This document shows positions 21,055 through 33,062 of a stretch of DNA of 64,000 nt, in pieces (position 1 is the first letter of the stretch; each line of letters begins with the position of its first letter). Under the pieces are notes generated by a model. The model saw nothing but the letters and a program-made list of their open reading frames with translations. It had not been told where the DNA came from and made no database searches. Position numbers and translations under genes: made by a program. The stretch comes from Cryptomeria japonica. Taxonomy: Eukaryota > Streptophyta > Pinopsida > Cupressales > Cupressaceae. The stretch covers positions 469,702,400-469,766,399 of the forward strand of contig NC_081406.1 of assembly GCF_030272615.1 (NCBI RefSeq), in the 5' to 3' direction.

Positions 21055-22249
21055 TGTTGGCAATTTGGAGGAATTGATTATGTGTTGCATTGATGTTTGT
21101 CAATGATGTCAACACTAGTTGTTTTGTTGTCTACCAGGTTCCAGTAGAGTGGTTGGATTATCATGTTGATCTGGAGATCCTCTCCGGTATGCTCTAGCTT
21201 GTGGAATCGGATTGGATTGGTTATTCATGTGTTCTTGATACATATCACATTTAGTTGGTTCAGGATTTGAAGATCCATATGCTATCATATGTTCTAGTAA
21301 GCCTTTTGGTTACCGGTAAGGGTTTTATCGACAGAGCTTTGTTGAAGATCTTTTGGTGAATCCGATAAGTGGTATTAGTGCGGCTTCTAGAAGGTTATCA
21401 GAATGTTGATGGTTATCTTATTCATGTTCCAGTTGATTGGTGGTTTTCATTTCGTTTATGGTGACCTATTTTGGGTCCGGTGCTATTCTTCTAGGTTATG
21501 GATTGGTTTATGTAATGTGTTGGTTGATGCTCCTGATGCATCACCGGTTGGATTTATTGTTTGGTTTATGTTATTTCGGTCTTAGGCCAACTTGGTTTAT
21601 CATTGGTTTGTGGGACTATGGAACGGATTTATTGTATTATCTTTTAGGTGGTTGATCTAATTGTTTAGGTCCCAAGTTGGTATAAATATGATGTAAGATC
21701 TTTTTGTAGATCGTGGCATGGGATTAGAGTTATGGGATTATCTGTGTGCGAATAATGTTGTAATCATATGCAGAGGTTTTGGTCGATCATAGGTGATCGA
21801 ATTGGGTTTGTGGAAGAGGTTTAAGACCTTTGGTATTGAGCTTAACTGGAAATGTACTCAGGCATAGGAGATGTTATTCTTGCAATTCAATCTTCATTTC
21901 GGATTGTAGTCCGATGTTTTTAGTATTAAGTGAGGCTCCTTTTGTGTTGAGCAATGTGCTCTAGGCTGTTGGCCTTCCTACATGTGCAGGCCCCTTACTA
22001 TAATATTTATTCATCTGATCAGTGGATAGATATTGTGGGTCTCCAATACTACCATGGTTTTTCCTCATTGAGGTTTTCCATGTCTAAATATATGGTGTTA
22101 TGGTGTTCATCTTTGTGGATGCATTGTTTCTTACTGTTATATTATTTTATGTTTGCCAGTTGCTGAGTTGTTGTGTTAATAAGGTTATATTTATCCATTC
22201 TAGTAGAACACTGATTCACCACCCCTCTTAGTTTTCTTGGATCCCAAAA
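21055..22249 (+). repeat. Solo LTR (about 1.2 kb), copia type
   Basis: Begins TGTTGGCAATTTGGAGG. TATAAATA box at 21681-21688. The end carries GATTCACCACCCCTCTTAG and GGATCCCAAAAA, a decayed form of the TTCACC + C-run ... CCAACA ending. Flanks are ACCAG (left) and ACCAA (right), a nearly matching 5-bp duplication. No internal region follows, hence a solo LTR left by LTR-LTR recombination. Confidence 0.65.
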
Positions 22250-23438
22250 ACCAAGAATGCCACCATATGTCCTAGGAATGCCATTGTTCATGCCATATGA
22301 GATGACAAACATGCCATGAGTGCTAAGATGATTTGCAGATGCAAGAAAAATGACCAAACACACCATCCTAGAGACCATAAACACTAGGTTATGAGCCAAA
22401 AATGTCATGGAAAGTACCAAAAATGCTAGCATACATACCAAGGGCACCAATCTGTGAACCAGGGGTATTGAACTGTCTTGGAGGTCTTCGAAAGTTAGTT
22501 TTTAGCCTGTTTGAGTATATTTTTGGACTGTGTGATTATTCCAGAGGCTTGTGCAGTATGAAATGAAATTCTCAGAGTTTATTATGATGTATTTTGATCT
22601 CTTATAATTTTTCATGTTCTTTGGTAAGAGGGTTCATTCCTTATCGTTGAGGTGTTTCCTATGCAATTTGATGCTCCGACGAGAGGGAGAACACCTTGTT
22701 GTTGAGGGATTGATTATATGAATCCAGTGGGATGTTTTATACCTCACTATTAAGGATTTGATTCTATTTGGATCTCTTTTATAGTTTTCAATCATAATTG
22801 GATTATCTTTGATGTTGCATTGGTGAAGGCTTCCTTCGTTGAGTTTGATTCGTGAGTCCATTTTGCTCAGTTTGTTGTAACTATTATTGTATCTTATTTA
22901 GGCCTCCATGATCATATTATGTGTTCATTTGATATGTATTTTCACCCTATGGTAATTTTCCATGGTAGGGAGAGTAAGCTCTTGCATGTGTGGACCAGGG
23001 TCTTGAGAATTAAGCCTCTAGGAGAGGGGTCTAGACTTATTAGAACCACATGAAGAGTTTGTTATAATTGCAAGTGATAACTTAAACAATTGATTAGTGG
23101 GTTTGGGTATTTAGTAATTCACTAAAACAAGATAATAATTTATTTGTGTGCCCCTCCTCATAGCCCTAGAAGCATGTGCACTCAAGATGAGATTGGAAAG
23201 ACCATTATAACGGTAAAATGATCTCCCTTGAATGGCTCCAAGGTTGAGATGGTTCCACATGTCTATCAGGGTGAGGCTTGGCTCTGTCTATTGTGAGGAT
23301 AGTATATTATGATACTCTTTCCCTACATGTGTCCATTTTCCATATGCCTTGCTTTATTGATTTTGCCTCTAGAGGGTCTATTGTTGATTTCAGCCTTGTG
23401 CTGCATTTTGTGTTGTGATCTCTTGTTGGAGTCTTGGT
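22250..23438. other. Unassigned spacer between solo LTRs
   Basis: No supported gene or RNA. Low-grade repeats of the type CCAAAAATG...CC near 22390-22430. Frames are short and show no domain. Confidence 0.4.
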
Positions 23439-23443
23439 GAGTC

Positions 23444-24994
23444 TGTTAATAAGATGAGAGGGGGGGGGGGGGTGAATCATAAAAACTCACTATGCAATAT
23501 ATTTATCAGATTCAACTTCAGTAGCCTTTACTGCTATGCAACTATGACTATAAATCATTAAAACTCATAAATAGATACACTTAAAACATCATAACACATT
23601 TAACACTAGATTTAACGTGGAAACCCAAATAGGGAAAAACCACTGTGGGATTTCGGACCCACTAAGAAATATACCCTTCTAGAGTATGCTCAGTTAAAAG
23701 CCAATCCTGTTACAGATTACATAAACACATTGCTAGATGTGACTCGGTTAAGGGATTTCCCTCAGACTTGTTAGAGTCTTGTACTTTGTTAGAAGTGACC
23801 TTGTCAAAGGATTTCAAAAACTCATTCAGAATGTTACCTTGCTAGAGGATTTACAAATAAGACTGTTAGGTCCACTCGGTTAAGATATTTCCTGTCACTT
23901 ACAAAATAAATAACAGTATAAAATATATATCTGCAACTTCACTTTTGAAATGCTAAAGCAGATTCTATGTGCTCAATGTACTCAAGATAATCTTGTCATA
24001 AGACTTATCTTGCTTCTTGATGGGCTTCTCAATCTGTTCTTTAATCAGATATTTAATCTTCTGTGCTCGGTGATCACTATTTTAGTATCACTGTTCTTAT
24101 ATTTGCCTGCATACATTGTTCATCAACAATTTCTTATTTATAAACAATTCCTAACCACTTAATCTCCTTGATCACATTTCCCATGATCAATCTTAGCCAT
24201 CAGATCTTAAAACTTGACTAGGTTCATTATATCTTTTGATCTAAAATTTTTTTATCTCACCTCGGAGTTTGTATTCCTTCCTTGGAGCTTGTGTTCCTTC
24301 CTTGGAGCTTGTGCTAGGTTATGACCAATCAATCTACGCTATAGATATAACTCCTATATTTTCATTGTCATAGATCCTTAACAAACTTCTTGCATGACAT
24401 ATCAATCATCTATACATCTCCAGCTCATTGGCATCTTTCATTTAATAATGCTTTTATCCATCCAATGCATTCTATTAATACTCGGTTGTTACTCAGTAAA
24501 TACCGAACCTTACTCAATAGATATTCTGCCTCCTTAACCGATAGTGATAACCTTAGGGTTTACCGACTAGCATCTTGCTCGGTAACATAGAACAATATCA
24601 AACCTTAACTAATTTTGTAGCTTGAAATATTTTCTCCTTCTTGTTCAGTCTTTGAATACTCATATATAGGATATCAAAACAATCAAAACAACAAAATCTC
24701 ATCATTGTCTTACTCGGTAATAGTTTCCCATTGAATAACTTATTACTCCCCTTCATTTTCATTCTTTCTGTGTCACTTACTGACATCTTTATACTCATCA
24801 AAATATACTCATTAAGATATGGCAACATCATACTAAATTAGAAAATCAATTGCTTGACATCAATGACAAAATAATATTATTAAGACAGTAATCATCCTTT
24901 CTCAGTTATATCCATAATCTTCAACAACCTTCTCAATATCCTCATACCAACAAACTTATTGGAATGCCAACAATCTCCTTGTGAAATGCTAACA
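23444..24994 (-). repeat. Solo LTR (1551 bp) with GAGTC target duplication
   Basis: GAGTC at 23439-23443 and 24995-24999 flank a TGTTA...TAACA unit. On the minus strand the 3' end carries TGATTCAC, a run of about 13 C and TCTC, as in the other copia LTRs. No ORF, primer site or internal domain, so a solo LTR. A GGAGATTGTTGG segment near its 5' end (24970-24980) mimics a polypurine/LTR junction, so the LTR might start 20 bp further in; the perfect duplication favours the boundary given. Confidence 0.78.
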
Positions 24995-24999
24995 GAGTC

Positions 25000-26269
25000 T
25001 TGATGTATCCTTCGTTGATATGTTTCATCTTAGGTCATGAGTGTGAGTTGGAACCTTTATCATCTCATAGAATGGGGGGTGGTTCCTTTATTGGTTCTAC
25101 ATGGTTGGGTGGTTGAATGCCTTATGTTGTTCACCAAAAGTGATAACCCAAGAACACCTGCAAATCTTTCTATGAAATGGCCAATTTCAGTCTACAAAAC
25201 ACATCAGGGCTTGGACAACATAACATAGGACCCTAATTGATCCTCCTGCACTTCAAGTTCTGCTAGACCTAGGGGGGGACACCCTTTTGATGCATTGAAT
25301 ACAACAATCACAAACATAAGACTGCATCAACAATGAGCAGACAAACCATTCCACAAGCTCACCAAATTAGGTAACATGTACAGATGGGCTGGATCTTATA
25401 CAAATAATATAGAACATTAACCCCTAAACATAAAGGGAAATAGATTTATCTTTTAAAATGTATATCTGAGACCATTCCCAAATCTATCAAAGACTAGTGC
25501 CTTATTCATTGGGCAGCAGAGTCACTCACAGAACTACAAATATAAATCATAGATGCAAATTTGTTTTCCTTAAACAAGATATTCATGCATCAATACCTTA
25601 TATTAATGCACTATTTGATTCATTCACAAATTCATCAGATCTGGATACATATTTAAACTCTTCATTCAAGAATGCCTACAAACAATCATACAATCTCCTT
25701 GAGATGACAAATTTCATCCTCCTTGAGGATTGAATTCATAATAATGAAAAAAAAAATATCACAGATTCAATCTTGTGGGAAATTACTCATGCCTGACACA
25801 AGTAAGACCTGCAACTAGAAAACAATCTGTCATCCTGCAATGTAGCTTCTATACCCTGAATAGATCCATAGAACTTTACATGTTTGGGTCAAGAATTTCA
25901 GAAAATGAAAGCCATGAAAACTGGAGCACTTCCTCAGTAGAGTTCTGGAACCCTTACAACTGAGAAGAATTGGGAATAAAAAGGGAGAGGGAACCAAATC
26001 AAATCTGCAACTGAATTGCCAAGTGTCTCCTCTCTAATTGAATTTTGTTTCCATGGAAACTGCTTCTAAAATATCTCACATTTATCAAAATTAACCTCAT
26101 AATCGGATTCCTCACTCCGAGAGCTTTCCGGCGATATATAACACTTTATATTTTGGCCAAAACTGAGACCCTGGGCAAATTAATTCCCATTTGTGCACAT
26201 CATTTAAATTTTTCAATTATTTGATATAGTTTAAACTATATCATTTACAATTTTAATTTTGATTTTTTG
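25000..26269. other. Unassigned AT-rich DNA
   Basis: Short frames only, none with a domain or codon pattern I would defend. A pyrimidine-rich TTTCAATTATTTGATATAG... stretch with a TATAGTTTAAACTATA palindrome lies near 26225-26241. Confidence 0.4.
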
Positions 26270-26830
26270 CTCTGAATGTGCTTTGATGCCTTGCCACGTG
26301 GCGGCCTCCGATTGGTCGATGGGGTTGACCGGACGCCACCTGAGATGACACTTCATCACCGCCATGCCATCTGCTTTCTCACTGCCACTTGGTCGCCACG
26401 TGTACACCACCTCAGCACCACGTCACCGCCACCTAGGCGCCACCTCACTGGGACCCGCCTGCTGGACCGCTGACTGTACCCGCCACTTGTGCACCACCTG
26501 GCTTTCGCAACTTAGCAGGGTCTAACGTTTGTGCATCTTCAATCTGCAAAATTGCGCGGGTCGTCGATCTCCATCTAACATGCTCGACATTTACCCTTTT
26601 CGTAACTTCGCAGGGCTTAACTTCCGTGCATCTCGCCTTCGCGAAACCGCGCGCACCGTTGATCCATCTCGAACTTGCTCACTCGTTAAGTCGGCTTTCC
26701 TCTACAAAATTTCACCTATCTGCCTCGAGAAGCATGGCTACGTGGGGTCCACCTGGTCGTTGCTCAGTCACCATCTTCGTCACCTCGGGATCCGCACCCA
26801 CACGTGGGCCCACCTTGGGTGCCCATCAAA
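26270..26830. other. GC-rich island with CCAC/CACGTG clusters
   Basis: Clear compositional jump. Many GCCAC and CACGTGG (G-box-like) words, including TGCCACGTGGCGG, CGCCACGTGTAC and CTACGTGGG. No frame carries a recognisable domain. It could be the U3 part of an unrecognised LTR or an old gene promoter; a TTATAAAC box lies at about 26886. Confidence 0.4.
26505..26695. repeat. Tandem duplication, about 93-bp unit
   Basis: GCAACTTAGCAGGGTCTAAC...GTGCATCT is followed 93 bp later by GTAACTTCGCAGGGCTTAAC...GTGCATCT, and the copies continue in parallel (GATCTCCATCTAACATGCTC versus GATCCATCTCGAACTTGCTC). Two diverged copies. Confidence 0.6.
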
Positions 26831-29800
26831 CACCATCCATCAAAAGCCTTTATGGCTTAGACATTTTACTATTGTGTGGATTTGGTTATAAACATTTAAA
26901 AAAAACACTTCCCAGCCAATGTGGGATATTGTGGTTTTGCCTGAAGCTTCAATTTTAAGCTTTCTCTGAGTGCTTTCATGGCGATTTCTAGATTTGATTG
27001 AAAGTGTTGATCTCCAAACACCATGTTAGGGAGGGAAAATGCTGGCAAGGTCACGGACATTGGCTTTACACCTGCCAAATGCATTTGCTACATGTTAAAT
27101 ATGGCCTCCAAATAGCCACACAGAGGGGGTTTCTATTACATTTTGCATTATTGGTTTTGATTGCTGCTATTGTCTCATGCCATTTGTATTTGTTTTAAAA
27201 TTTAAATGGCTTCCTTTTAAAAAACCACCACATAGAGGATGATTCATGTTTTTATTTGCCCTTGCTGTTGGAGGTTTCATTATGCTCCCCAAAACCACGC
27301 AGGAGGAGCTGCTAATGCACTTGGTTAATGCTTTATATTGTCTGTTGTTAATGTTATGTGAGAGGGGGGAGGACTTTCTATTTTCATTGCCTTTCACAAC
27401 ACTACACTTCATCCTTAACGTAGCCCCAGAAAACATCATTTATTGGCTGCTAAGTTTGATTTAATGGCTGTCAATTGCATTGCTGAAAGTTCAATTACCT
27501 CCACACTCCGCACACAGCAGGGAGGAGGCATAAGGCGTGGAGATGCTGCTGAAGGAGGGAAGCAGACCCTACCACCATTCCACGCAAAAGGGAGGTTTAT
27601 GGCTTTTAGTAGCCAATTGCATTTTCTTATGTTTTTTTAATGTAGCTTCTAAACAGCCACGTGAGCATGCTTTGGCTGTCATTACACTTGCTACAGTTAA
27701 AATTAATAACCATTGCCCATGTCTCTCCTGCTACTGTCATTTGCCCAAACTTCAATGTCTTTGCTCAGCCACAACCATGTGAAGGAGAATTGGCTGGGCA
27801 TTTGTTTGGAAATTTCTGAGTTTTAAATTCAAAGAGGCTGCTAGTTAAACATCACGTGGAGTGAGGGGGAATTACACCAATTCCATTTGCTGTTTACATT
27901 TGCTTTGAATGTTAGAAAAAATTTATTCATTGCCACACACTTGCCAATATGAATGTTATTGAAGTTTTAAAAAAAACTTTACCATACTCAAATGGCTGCC
28001 AAGTGCATTTGCATCAAAACATGCCAGCTCTATTTAATTTGAAAACCTTTCAATTTTCCACATACCAATTTGCATTTGGTATTGGAGTTTCTCTTCTCTC
28101 TCACTGTCCGATTGGCGAATTCAAATCGAGCCAATATGGATACACATATATTGCCAGGAAAAAAGAACATTTCACCATTAAAATTAAAGCACAGGCATGA
28201 GCCAGGTCGGGCCCCAAAGTGGGTCCGACTAAAATTTTTTTTGTTTTCAAGCTACTGGCCTCTGGAATATCTTCACGGACCTCAAACATACCTCTGGGAA
28301 CGATCGGCATCATTTTCAGATCATTAATCCGCATTTTACAACCTTCAGGCAATTACGCCACAATTTTCGCATTTAATCGCGAAGACGTAATTTTCAAACC
28401 TGTCAAAACACCTTTCTGGAGCTCACCATCTGACAGGCGTGTACTCTGATATACAAGGATGACTTCTACCAAACGGTTTCTCAAGACGAGTCCTGAGCGA
28501 CCAACTGGCTTTGTCAACACTGCGGACCTAATGAAGTCAATGTCCTGGCAACACATGACGCCTTTCTCAAAAATATCAAACGACCTCTGTAGGCCCTCAA
28601 ATTCAGAACATAGTTACCTTAAAGTACATATTAAAACTTGGAAATCTCAGTTCGATCACAAGACTGACAGGATGCAAATGGCGCGCTCACAAAAATGGCT
28701 ACATTAACTGATATAACAATGGAAGTGCGGATAACTGAAAATGATAGCTAAATGAATCCTTTTGAAAACCATTCAAACGGATTGATAAAGGCTTGAATTT
28801 TTATACATAGCTCATCATTTATATTTACATCAGCCTGGAACAAACATTATGGCATGACGCTTACTAAGGCAATTTTTACACTCCTGCGAAACAGGGCTCC
28901 GACTAGCTGTCGAAACAGGGACTTGCCAAAACACACAAACTGCAAACGGATTTGGCTATGAAAACTGAGCAAATGGATTCATCAAGACCTGAAATTTTGT
29001 AGACTTACTCAGATTTATGCATAGAATTGAATCCACTTTTAATTTCTTCATGACGATCAATAGGGCAAAATATACAAACACTCAAAGTAGGCTACTCCAT
29101 AAAATCTGCATTTGTGCCTAAAATGCACGTTCAGCTCACCCCTCGAAATGGGTACCTCATAAACTTATCCAAACTGAATTCTGAAAGTTGTACATCATTG
29201 AATAGGCCAAATGAAAGGTGTGGGACATGAATCCTGAGCCTTACCCTCTGAAAATCAACCGGCTCCATTTTACCCCTTCTCAAACTAAGCCATTCAAACT
29301 GACTCATTTAGGTACTTTTCTGACATGCAGAGCAAAATTTTGAATTGGGCCTCTAAACTTGACTCAATTTTAATCAGTCCCAACACCTTCTTCCATTGGG
29401 ATACTTTTCTTGGTGTAGCGTGTGTGGATTGGATTCTTCATGTGACTCTACTTCAGAGCCGATTCCTATGTTCTTAGAAAAGAAGACATTGTATTATAAA
29501 TTAATTTCCTATGTATAAGTGATGATATATTTATGTATAAGATTTACCATGTATTTGAAAATAATATGTAATAGGACTTGATGTTGATACTAGATAAAGT
29601 ACTTGGATTATTCCTTGATTTACCGGTTGTTCATTATGTAATGTGAGATAGGGAATCTATGTGAAATAAAATGAGTTTGAGTTTCATTGCATTTATGAGA
29701 TGGTTTAGAATGATATTTTTTTGTAGAGTGAATGATAGAAAGAATGGAATAGGTAGCATCAATCTTTACTTGAGTAACCAGGGAATCATTGATGTTATCT

Positions 29801-30734
29801 GCATAAATGAATGGTGAGATGTTTCTATTAGGGTTTATTATGTGAAAGATGTATGATTTCTATGTGGAAATGGAATGGAGTAGCTTGTATACATTTGTGT
29901 TGCATTTGCATTGAGAGTTGGTATCTTTCTACGTTGTCCTATGAAATGAATAGTGGAAGGATAGTGGTGGTTGCTTGAATCCTAAGTGAAATGGTTAAGT
30001 AAATCTAGGATTCGTTATGATAAAGGAAGTAATATTATGTGTGTATGTAATCTGTAATATTAAGCATTTAGGATGTGATGTAGCAATACAGACTATATTC
30101 TTGTTCTAAGTACCCCTATGTATTTGGTCTTGATGAAATGGAAACAACGGTCTTGTAATAAAACAATGCATTAATCTTTGGTTCATGTTAAGGAAATGTT
30201 ATTTATGTTGGGATTGAGATACTATGTTAATGGAATAATTGGGATATGTTTATAGCATTATATGATTCTTGAAATTGTTAGTAGCATGGTATCCTAGTTG
30301 GAGGGTGTTAAGTATTTTCTATTTTAATCTTACATGAATGGAGAATATTCTTGATGAGTAATGTAACGGTTGCACTTAAGGAAATGTGATGTGATAAGTT
30401 ATGCATATGAATTAATGTTATCCTAGTTGGATGGAATGTAAATGAATAGTTGAATGATAAGAGGTGACGATGTTCTAGATGAAAAAGTGGTATATGATAT
30501 GATTTCAAGTAGTGGCATTAGGATACCCTAGGGAATGGTTATGTTGCAAGAATATAATTGAAGAAATATTGATAGAATTACTCCACTTGCATAATGTTTA
30601 TTTATGCATTCATGCATGTACTTTTATGTGGTTTTGCATTTTAAATGATGCTATGTTGATCTATGTTAATGTTATCATAGTGTTATAGATGGTGTTGGAT
30701 TTTTTTTTTATCTCCATTTGTTAGTAGACTTTAG
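26831..30734. other. Unassigned repeat-like DNA
   Basis: No gene supported. 27060-27900 has loosely repeated phrases (AATGGC...CC, AAACAGCCACGTGAG, CATCACGTGGAGTGAGG), suggesting a decayed tandem array. 28700-29050 repeats CAAACGGATT...GA(A/T)TTTT phrases. 29450-30734 is AT-rich without structure I can name. Probably old LTR/leader sequence of unrecognised elements. Confidence 0.4.
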
Positions 30735-31067
30735 ATTATTTCTCCAGGGTATTTTGGTGGGCATTACAGAACATCTGTTTGATGAAAATGATTATGCTTT
30801 TTGGAAGATTAGAATGAAAACCTACTTGGTAGCTCTAGGTGTTGAAGTGTGGAGATCAGTTGTTAGTGGTTCTGGTGCAGTAGCATGTAAGGGTGAGGAA
30901 ATACCCTTTTCAATTTTAGAAATTTTGGCATAAGGACTGATTCTAGTCCATTAGGTTGTATGTTTGGAGCTTGGAGCGCATTTGTGTCGTCATTTTTGAA
31001 AATTCATGTTTTTTCGGCGTAGCTTGCCTCGATGAAGTCACCAGCAGTTGGAGCGAGTCAAAGCGAA

Positions 31068-31715
31068 CCATTAGATATTGGCGAGAATGTTTTTTTACCT
31101 AACCCGATAGTCGATCAATACCACCAGCTAATGGGTGATCAAGTCCTGGGTTGATCTACGTCGGTCGCTATACCGCTATGGGAAGTTGCACGGGGTTTAT
31201 CGCCCTTGACTTGGCGACCATGGTGGGACCCAACAAGAAGGTAGCGAGCGGAACGAGATGAAGTGGAGCCATCGGGTATCGGTGTAACTAGTTCTTGTGC
31301 CGCCCAATAACTTGATGGGAAAGAAAAGGCAACGAGCAGAGAGAAATGAAGGGGATCCATCAGATATCGGTGTAACCAGTTTGTGTGCCACCCAATAACC
31401 CAATGAGAAAGCATACGGTTTGAAGAGCACCATCGGCCATCGGTAGGAGGTGTTTTAGGCTATACCAACAACCCAATAAGGAAACTCTTTGTTGGGAGCA
31501 CACCATCGACCATCGGCAAGAATGTTTTGTTGCCACTCCGATGACTCGATGGAAACCGATGAGGAAGTGTAGAGTTTGTCAAATGTCATCGGACATCGAA
31601 GTTAGTATGTTTCAGCTACTCCGATGACCTGATAGGAAAAACAAATGAGTTGTAAACTTCCATCAGACATTGGGATAAGTGTTGTGGTGCTAACCCGATG
31701 ACCCGATGGAGGTTG
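31068..31715 (+). repeat. Tandem array of about seven 72-90 bp units containing CCATCGG/CCGATGG
   Basis: Units are marked by CCATCGGGTATCGG (31268), CCATCAGATATCGG (31358), CCATCGGCCATCGG (31430), CCATCGACCATCGG (31504), CATCGGACATCG (31587) and CCATCAGACATTGG (31661). About 45-50 bp into most units a partly complementary block such as CCGATGACCCGATGG follows, so each unit can fold on itself. Confidence 0.7.
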
Positions 31716-31808
31716 AAAATCAATTATAGACAGAAACCGAATTGTGTCCGGATTGTGTCAAGTTGAATCTCATTTGTTAGGGATGTTTTGATGACATGTT
31801 GTAGAGGC

Positions 31809-31815
31809 TATAAAA
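31809..31815 (+). promoter_or_regulatory. TATA box of the solo LTR
   Basis: CTATAAAAG about 95 bp after the repeat array, in a position consistent with the LTR promoter driving plus-strand transcription. Confidence 0.55.
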
Positions 31816-33062
31816 GACCCAATGGGCATTTTGTAAAGGGGTTGGATTAGGATTGTTGGATGTGTTAGTTCCACAAAAACAAACGTTTGTGCAATAACAA
31901 TTGGAAGATCATTTTCTAGTTATTTTCTTAGAGTTCTATAAATAATGGCTTAAATCTATAAATGCCCATGTGATAGAGTAGATGTTTCTTTTCTATCTTC
32001 TGTGAGTTCCAATTCTGAGTTCGTGCCAAGCTCGGCTTTGTAAATAAGTTGTCATTTTTTTTCTTGTTTTCTATTGGTGACAAGTAGTCATAAACGTGGC
32101 TCTATCTTGATTCTCCATCGTAGGATCCACATGACCATTGGAGGTTGTCAAGAAGAGCCAGCCATGTACTATAGAGTTCTATTTGTAGCAAACTAGGGAA
32201 TGGCGTCGACCATTTCAGCAAACTGGCCCTAGGCAATCTCGATGATAGCCCGGCTAGGTATCAGTGACCAAAAGGAAATCACTTGCAGGGTAGACCGGAG
32301 TCTAGGCTATCAGCTTCAGACCAGAGGAAGATGGGATCAAAGGGAGAGAAGATCCTAGCATGAGGAGAAAACAACTTCAGAGGAGTTGTAGGCATAGTCC
32401 ATGGTAGAGAAAACCCTTCAAGGTGTCTGGTGTGATCCGGTGGATTAGTGAGTTGGTGGATTTACGAAAGTGAATTCACAAGGAGTAGAGTAACAACCCT
32501 TGGTAGTGAGGACCTAGCGTGGATTAGGGGAATAGAGAGAAGTATTCCCGGGTTAGGCTAGGAAGAAAGCCTTGGAGTGACTCAAGGTGACTCAAGCAAC
32601 TAGGATCCTCCCTATCAGGTTCTATTGTTCCTCCTACTATACCCACTAATCTTGATGGCAAAAGGGCATATGAAATTGATTCTAGGGAAAAACATGCTAT
32701 ACTATGTGGTTTTCCTAAAGATGTCTTTGTAAAATTTATGCACTGCAAGTCTTGAAAATAGGTCTAGGATAAGTTGAATAATATCTATCATGGCAAATTG
32801 GCAATGATAGAGTGAAGGAAGCTAAAATTAAATACCTTAAAGAAAATTTTGAAGGGCTGAAAATGAGTGAGGAGGAGAAGATAGAAAATTATCTACTCAG
32901 AGTGGATGAAACTATAAATTCTATTTGTGGTCTTGGAGAAGAGATGGAGGATAAAGATGTTGTCAAGAACTTCTTGAGATCTTTGCCATCTATGTATGAC
33001 TCAAAGATATATGCAATAGAAGAAGCAAATGATATAAACAATTACACAATAGATAACTTGTA

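Larger units (their letters stand above)
30873..32617 (+). repeat. Solo LTR-like insertion in element G gag, GGTTC duplication
   Basis: Starts TGGTGCAG, ends CCCTATCA (TG...CA), flanked by GGTTC on both sides, and the gag reading resumes precisely across it. 1,745 bp, no ORF with a domain. It holds a tandem array of hairpin-forming units (31068-31715) followed by a canonical TATA box, a layout expected of U3 then R. Family not recognised; it lacks the C-run box of the copia LTRs, so gypsy-type is possible. Confidence 0.72.
30750..33062 (+). pseudogene. gag: Element G gag (UBN2-type), split by a solo LTR
   Basis: Left exon-like piece ITEHLFDENDYAFWKIRMK and TYLVALGVEVWRSV is the start of a copia UBN2 gag. 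It stops at GGTTC (30868-30872) and resumes at the duplicated GGTTC (32618-32622) with VPPTIPTNLDGKRAYE, FVKFMHCKS, VWDKLNNIYHGKL, then KIKYLKENFEGLKMSEEEKI and FLRSLPSMYDSKI. Stops and a frameshift lie around 32755-32815. Function in an intact element: structural capsid protein. The split is an insertion, not an intron. Confidence 0.82.

Noticed and set aside
26529-26958. Overlapping plus-strand frames of 110-120 codons in the GC-rich island
   Set aside because: Two frames are open simultaneously and neither shows a domain; explained by base composition and the duplication.
25000-30734. A host gene hidden in the largest TE-free stretch
   Set aside because: No frame over about 120 codons, no domain and no convincing splice-linked exons; repeats suggest old LTR DNA instead.
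31068-31715. Regular short repeats as a possible CRISPR array
   Set aside because: Units are diverged and 72-90 bp apart without distinct spacers, inside an LTR of a plant genome, with no cas-like genes.
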